Assembly: GCA_016207445.1 (NCBI GenBank)
Contig: JACQPS010000225.1
Span: 1-9,189, forward strand
Direction of reading: 5' to 3'
Source: Gemmatimonadota bacterium
GTDB taxonomy: Bacteria; Gemmatimonadota; Gemmatimonadetes; Longimicrobiales; RSA9
Length of the DNA: 9,189 nt
Under the pieces are notes generated by a model, which saw only the letters and a list, made by a program, of their open reading frames with translations, made no database searches and was not told the origin of the DNA. A program made the translations under genes and the position numbers. Numbering within the stretch: the stretch's first letter is position 1; the number at the start of each line of letters is the position of its first letter. This document shows, one piece after another, positions 6,629 to 9,189 of this stretch.

Positions 6629-7183
6629 ATGAAGCGGCTCCTGACGATGGGACTGCTGGCGCTCACGGCGCTCGCGGTCGGCGCGTGCGGTGATGTTCCC
6701 ACCGCCGTGGAGCCTCCGGCGCCGTCGTTCGATGCGACCACGACGCGCACGCTGAAGGCGGTCCGGCGCTCGCAGTGGCTGAACTCGGACCTGAGCTGGA
6801 CTCAGGTGATCGGGCCGTCCGGCGGCCGCATCGGGTTTGCCGGCTTGGAGCTGGTGGTGCCGGAGGGCGCGCTGGACGCGGACGTGCCGATCACGGTGAC
6901 ACTGCCGGCCGGTTCCGTGCTGCAAGTGCAGTTCGGCCCGCACGGGCTGCGTTTCGAGCGGCCGGTGCGGGTCAAGCTGACGGCGGCGCTGGTGAAGGGC
7001 ACGGGTCTGGCCGCGGCGTACTTCACGGGGGATTTCTCACCCGAGGGGACGCCGGCTCTGGAGGTGCTCACGGCTTCGAAGCCCTCCCCGGGTGCCGTGC
7101 GCTTCGACCTCTGGCACTTCTCGGGCTACGTCATCGTCACCGGCTTCGAGGGCGAAGCCGGCGACTACGTGGTGGTGCAGTAG
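6629..7183 (+). CDS. Lipoprotein with ZU5-like beta domain (hypothetical)
   Basis: An exported, lipid-anchored protein of 184 residues and unknown function. Residues 1-19 form a signal sequence (MKRLL then a hydrophobic core) ending in the lipobox VGAC with Cys20 as the lipidation site. A flexible Pro/Thr-rich linker follows. The folded part (about 60-120) begins IGPSGGRIGF and continues GLELVVPEGALDADVPITV, then FGPHGLRFERPVRVKL. This SGG...VPEGAL...ITV pattern is that of bacterial ZU5-type beta-sandwich domains. The C-terminal WHFSGYVIVTGF segment is also common in such proteins. The ATG follows GAGGAC with a short spacer. The TPR gene follows 84 bp downstream on the same strand. The role may be binding or structural at the cell surface; nothing indicates catalysis. 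Confidence 0.85.
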   Translation: MKRLLTMGLLALTALAVGACGDVPTAVEPPAPSFDATTTRTLKAVRRSQWLNSDLSWTQVIGPSGGRIGFAGLELVVPEGALDADVPITVTLPAGSVLQVQFGPHGLRFERPVRVKLTAALVKGTGLAAAYFTGDFSPEGTPALEVLTASKPSPGAVRFDLWHFSGYVIVTGFEGEAGDYVVVQ

Positions 7184-7267
7184 CAGCGCAGGGCCGCGCG
7201 GCGCCCGAGCTCGTCGGGCAGGCCGCGACCAGAGCCGATTTCCAGCAACGTGGGTCATAGATCAGCC

Positions 7268-8308
7268 ATGACACGCACGCGCACCTCGACCGCCACGCTT
7301 GCGTTCCCGCAAGGCGTGAGGCGGGCCCGGGAAGCCGAGCTACGGGGCGACACGGTCGCCGCGCTTCAGGGATACGAAGAAGCGCTGCTGACCCTCGAGT
7401 CGCCCGGCACGGACCCGCGAGCCGCCGACCTGCTGCGCTGGATCGGCACGGTGCACCGCGAGCGCGGCGAAACGGACCGCGCCGAGCGCCGCTATCGGGA
7501 GAGCCTGGCGGTGGCCGAGGAGATCAGGTACCGCCCGGGCGTCGCGCACGCGCTCAACTGCCTGGCCGCGATCGCGCTGCGGCGCGGCACGCTGCAGGAA
7601 GCCGAAGTGCACTTCCAGCGGGCGAAGCGCCTGGCCAGCCAGGTGGGGGAAGTCCGCCTGGACGGCATGATCGAGCAGAACCTGGGCGTGCTGTACAACA
7701 TCCGCGGCGACCTGGATGGCGCGGTGGTCCACTACCGCGCCGCGCTGGAACGCTTCCGCCAGGCTCGCGACTCGGAGATGGTCGGCATCGTGCTCAACAA
7801 TCTGGGCATGCTGCATACCGACCAGCGCCAATGGGACGAGGCCGAGCAGGTCTACGAAGAGGCGCTCGAGGAGGCGCGGCGCGAAGGCAACCTGATGCTG
7901 GAGAACGCGCTGGAGGTGAACCGCGCCGAGCTGGCGACCGCGAAGGCGCGCTGGGAGGCGGCCGAGGAGGCGTCTCGCCGCGCCCGCTCTCTGGCGCAGT
8001 ACCGCCACGACCGCATCCGTGAGGCCGAGGCGCTCAAGTTCCAGGCGGTGGCCGAGCGCGAGCGTGGACGCGCCGAGCAGGCGGAGCGGCTGCTGCGCGA
8101 GGCGGGTGCACTCGCCGTCGATGCCGACGACAGCCTGCTCTCGGCCGAGGTGGCCCGCGAGCTCGGGGACCTGTTCCAGCGCACGGGCCGCTACGAGGAC
8201 GCGAAGACGCAGCTCTCGCGCGCGCTGGACCTGTTCCGCCTCATCGGCGCCACCGTGGATTCCAGCGACGTCGAGTCGCGCCTCGAGCGCCTGCCCGTGC
8301 CGGTCTAG
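7268..8308 (+). CDS. Tetratricopeptide-repeat protein, eight TPRs, cytoplasmic
   Basis: A 346-residue all-helical protein built of about eight TPR units with a regular 40-residue period (roughly 16-49, 53-88, 93-128, 133-168, 173-208, 213-248, 253-288 and 293-328). Typical positions are seen in QNLGVLYNIRGDLDGA (138-151), NNLGMLHTDQRQWDEA (178-192) and RELGDLFQRTGRYEDA (298-312). The 40-residue spacing resembles kinesin-light-chain or Rap-type repeats. No signal peptide, membrane segment, DNA-binding domain or enzyme domain is present, so it is probably a protein-interaction scaffold; its partner is unknown. I chose the ATG at 7268; a GTG at 7250 is in frame. Neither has a good Shine-Dalgarno, and an A-tract-poor leader leaves the start uncertain by a few codons. 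Its stop overlaps the stop of the convergent YbjN-like gene. Confidence 0.9.
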   Translation: MTRTRTSTATLAFPQGVRRAREAELRGDTVAALQGYEEALLTLESPGTDPRAADLLRWIGTVHRERGETDRAERRYRESLAVAEEIRYRPGVAHALNCLAAIALRRGTLQEAEVHFQRAKRLASQVGEVRLDGMIEQNLGVLYNIRGDLDGAVVHYRAALERFRQARDSEMVGIVLNNLGMLHTDQRQWDEAEQVYEEALEEARREGNLMLENALEVNRAELATAKARWEAAEEASRRARSLAQYRHDRIREAEALKFQAVAERERGRAEQAERLLREAGALAVDADDSLLSAEVARELGDLFQRTGRYEDAKTQLSRALDLFRLIGATVDSSDVESRLERLPVPV

Positions 8309-8781
8309 GACCCCTGCCCCTGCCCGTTCCCGCGCGGTCCCAGCGCCTGGTCCAGCGCCCGCTGCCCACCCCAGCGGGCCACGATCTGGTCGTCGTACTC
8401 GTCCGCCGTCCGCACCACCGCCAGCACCGACGCGCGCAGCTCCTCCTTGTCGCAGGTCGAGCCGACGATCGTGTGCTCGAAGACGATGTATCCTTCCGCA
8501 TCCAGGCCGAAGGCACCGAACAGCATATCCGCGTTCTGCCGCAGCAGGTAGTGCGTCAACTCGGCGGTCAGCTCCGCCCCGCTGACCACGAACGCGCGCG
8601 TGTTGATTACCGCGTCGTCCGAGCCCCAGGGGTGCACCGCGGTATGGGCGAACGCCGACCCGACCATGACCGTCAGCGCCGGCGCCGCGTCGTGCACGAA
8701 CGTCGCCGGACCGAAGGTCTCCACCATCCACGGCACGATCTTCTCGTAGCAGCGGCGCTGCGACTCCGTCAGGAAGTGCAT
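8305..8781 (-). CDS. YbjN / type III secretion chaperone-fold protein
   Basis: A 158-residue soluble protein resembling the YbjN/CesT group. This alpha-beta fold is shared by type III secretion chaperones and by widespread YbjN-like proteins thought to bind peptides or act in regulation. The pattern is an N-terminal helix, a beta-sheet with LTVMVGSAFAHTAVHPWG, a helix ELTAELTHYLLRQN, the strand pair FGAFGLDAEGYIVFEHTIVG (87-106) and a C-terminal helix ending EYDDQIVARWGG (127-138). A Gly/Gln-rich tail follows. No type III secretion genes are nearby, so a secretion role is not supported. The ATG at 8781 has AAAGG 9 nt upstream, a weak but usable site. It is tail to tail with the TPR gene with a 4-bp overlap. 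The function is unknown. Confidence 0.78.
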   Translation of the reverse strand: MHFLTESQRRCYEKIVPWMVETFGPATFVHDAAPALTVMVGSAFAHTAVHPWGSDDAVINTRAFVVSGAELTAELTHYLLRQNADMLFGAFGLDAEGYIVFEHTIVGSTCDKEELRASVLAVVRTADEYDDQIVARWGGQRALDQALGPRGNGQGQGS

Positions 8782-9106
8782 GCTCGGAAACCTTTGCTTT
8801 GGAGCGCGCCCGGCGGCGCGGGCGCGGCGGCGGGCGAAAAGTGATCAAACCTTAGGTCTGGTGCCGGGCCCGGGCAAGGGCGGCCGGCCCCAGGGCCTGT
8901 AACAGGCTGATACAGCCGGGGCACCTTTTGATGTAACAACCTGTGACGCCACCGGCCGGGACCGGCCCGGCTATTTTTGTTCAACTCTCGTATTATCAGT
9001 CGCTTAGGCACGGAGGCCGGCCGGGCATGGAGGTTGCAAGCAGAGAGACGGCCGCAAGGGCTCACCGCAGTACAGATCGTTCCCAAACTGCAAGAGGAAT
9101 TGTGTC
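8782..9106. other. Intergenic region with several nested inverted repeats
   Basis: This 325-bp divergent gap has no convincing coding sequence. GGTGCC (8860-8865) is complementary to GGCACC (8920-8925), enclosing two small hairpins: GCCTG-TAA-CAGGC (8895-8907) and GGCTG-ATA-CAGCC (8905-8917), which share bases and so are mutually exclusive. TGTAACA occurs at 8898-8904 and again at 8932-8938. An intrinsic-terminator-like element follows. A later AT-rich stretch with TATTAT (8991-8996) may be the promoter core for the lipoprotein at 9107, and GCAGT (9067-9071) pairs with ACTGC (9087-9091) just before its Shine-Dalgarno. The layout suggests a leader RNA or a small RNA, but I recognise no known riboswitch class. 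Confidence 0.4.
8954..8980 (+). terminator. Intrinsic terminator-like hairpin with T-tract
   Basis: GGCCGGG (8954-8960) pairs with CCCGGCT (8966-8972) around the 5-nt loop ACCGG. The seven pairs end in one G-U and are followed by ATTTTTGTT. The T-tract is on the plus strand. No plus-strand gene ends nearby (the last plus stop is at 8308), so the element would end a short transcript begun within the gap or attenuate the lipoprotein leader. The stem is made of a direct repeat of ACCGGCC, so alternative pairings exist. Confidence 0.5.
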
Positions 9107-9189
9107 ATGACTCGGCACTCGGCTGTGCGCCTCGGCATCGTCACGCTCGCAGCGGCGGCTCTCGCTGCGTGCACCGACCGCCCCGGCCT
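9107..9189 (+). CDS. Lipoprotein (partial, only the signal peptide is in the window)
   Basis: The first 27 codons of an exported lipoprotein; the body lies beyond the right edge, so no function can be given. The ATG at 9107 has AGAGGA at 9093-9098, 8 nt upstream. The visible sequence is a signal peptide with basic Arg3/Arg8, a hydrophobic core (LGIVTLAAAA) and a textbook lipobox LAAC with Cys22 as the lipidation residue. Thr-Asp-Arg-Pro follows the cysteine. It may be transcribed from the AT-rich region around 8972-8998. Confidence 0.75.
   Translation, partial: MTRHSAVRLGIVTLAAAALAACTDRPG

Noticed and set aside
7340..8848. 502-codon open frame on the minus strand
   Set aside because: Lies antisense to the TPR gene and out of frame with the YbjN-like gene. 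Its translation is Arg/Ala/Gly/His-rich without family features, typical of a GC-rich shadow frame.
8769..9086. 105-codon minus-strand open frame in the right-hand intergenic region
   Set aside because: Pro/Arg-rich with no homology pattern. It overlaps the start of the YbjN-like gene and the structured region, and has no supporting ribosome site.
9001..9100. Cyclic-di-GMP or other known riboswitch in the lipoprotein leader
   Set aside because: The purine-rich segment does not contain the conserved GEMM-I, cobalamin, TPP or SAM core motifs, so no known class is called.

Overview
This is a GC-rich chromosomal window (only short AT-rich islands between genes) with dense, mostly short-spaced bacterial genes. 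The gene set suggests a free-living Gram-negative heterotroph. The indicators are a secreted S9B dipeptidyl peptidase, lipoproteins with a ZU5-like beta domain, a DinB-fold protein with a WELVLH...HDAYH pattern, and an MEP-pathway IspG. By family resemblance I lean towards Gemmatimonadota or a neighbouring soil phylum. That is an inference, because no rRNA or other phylogenetic marker is present.

Layout from left to right. (1) Positions 1-1065, minus strand: a bcp-type peroxiredoxin, with an EamA/YedA-like exporter whose start overlaps the bcp 3' end and which runs off the left edge. (2) Positions 1066-1183: a divergent control region with an AT-rich island and a GTTA-N4-TAAC palindrome. (3) Positions 1184-3494, plus strand: pncA (nicotinamidase), ispG (isoprenoid precursor synthesis), a GGGATCAGGG-type inverted repeat that is also a G-quadruplex candidate, then a 77-residue membrane protein with a Cys4 zinc ribbon. 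(4) Positions 3572-5782: a large exported dipeptidyl peptidase IV homologue with its catalytic triad and S1 pocket intact. (5) Positions 5830-6327, minus strand: a DinB-superfamily protein, convergent with the peptidase across a short hairpin-bearing gap. (6) Positions 6629-8308, plus strand: a ZU5-like lipoprotein and an eight-repeat TPR protein. (7) Positions 8305-8781, minus strand: a YbjN/CesT-like chaperone-fold protein, tail to tail with the TPR gene and sharing the tetranucleotide CTAG as stop codons. (8) Positions 8782-9106: a structured intergenic region with an intrinsic-terminator-like hairpin. It leads into a second lipoprotein gene cut off by the right edge.

The genes do not form one recognisable pathway. 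bcp, pncA and ispG are housekeeping functions (peroxide detoxification, NAD salvage, isoprenoids). The peptidase and the lipoproteins serve the cell envelope and peptide scavenging. I see no CRISPR array, transposon, integrase, toxin-antitoxin pair, tRNA or rRNA, and no base-composition break that would indicate transfer. I found no convincing new multi-gene system. The points most worth a second look are the inverted repeat/G4 element at 3120-3254, the small zinc-ribbon membrane protein directly after it, the structured region at 8860-8978, and the nucleophile-elbow substitution in the S9B peptidase.
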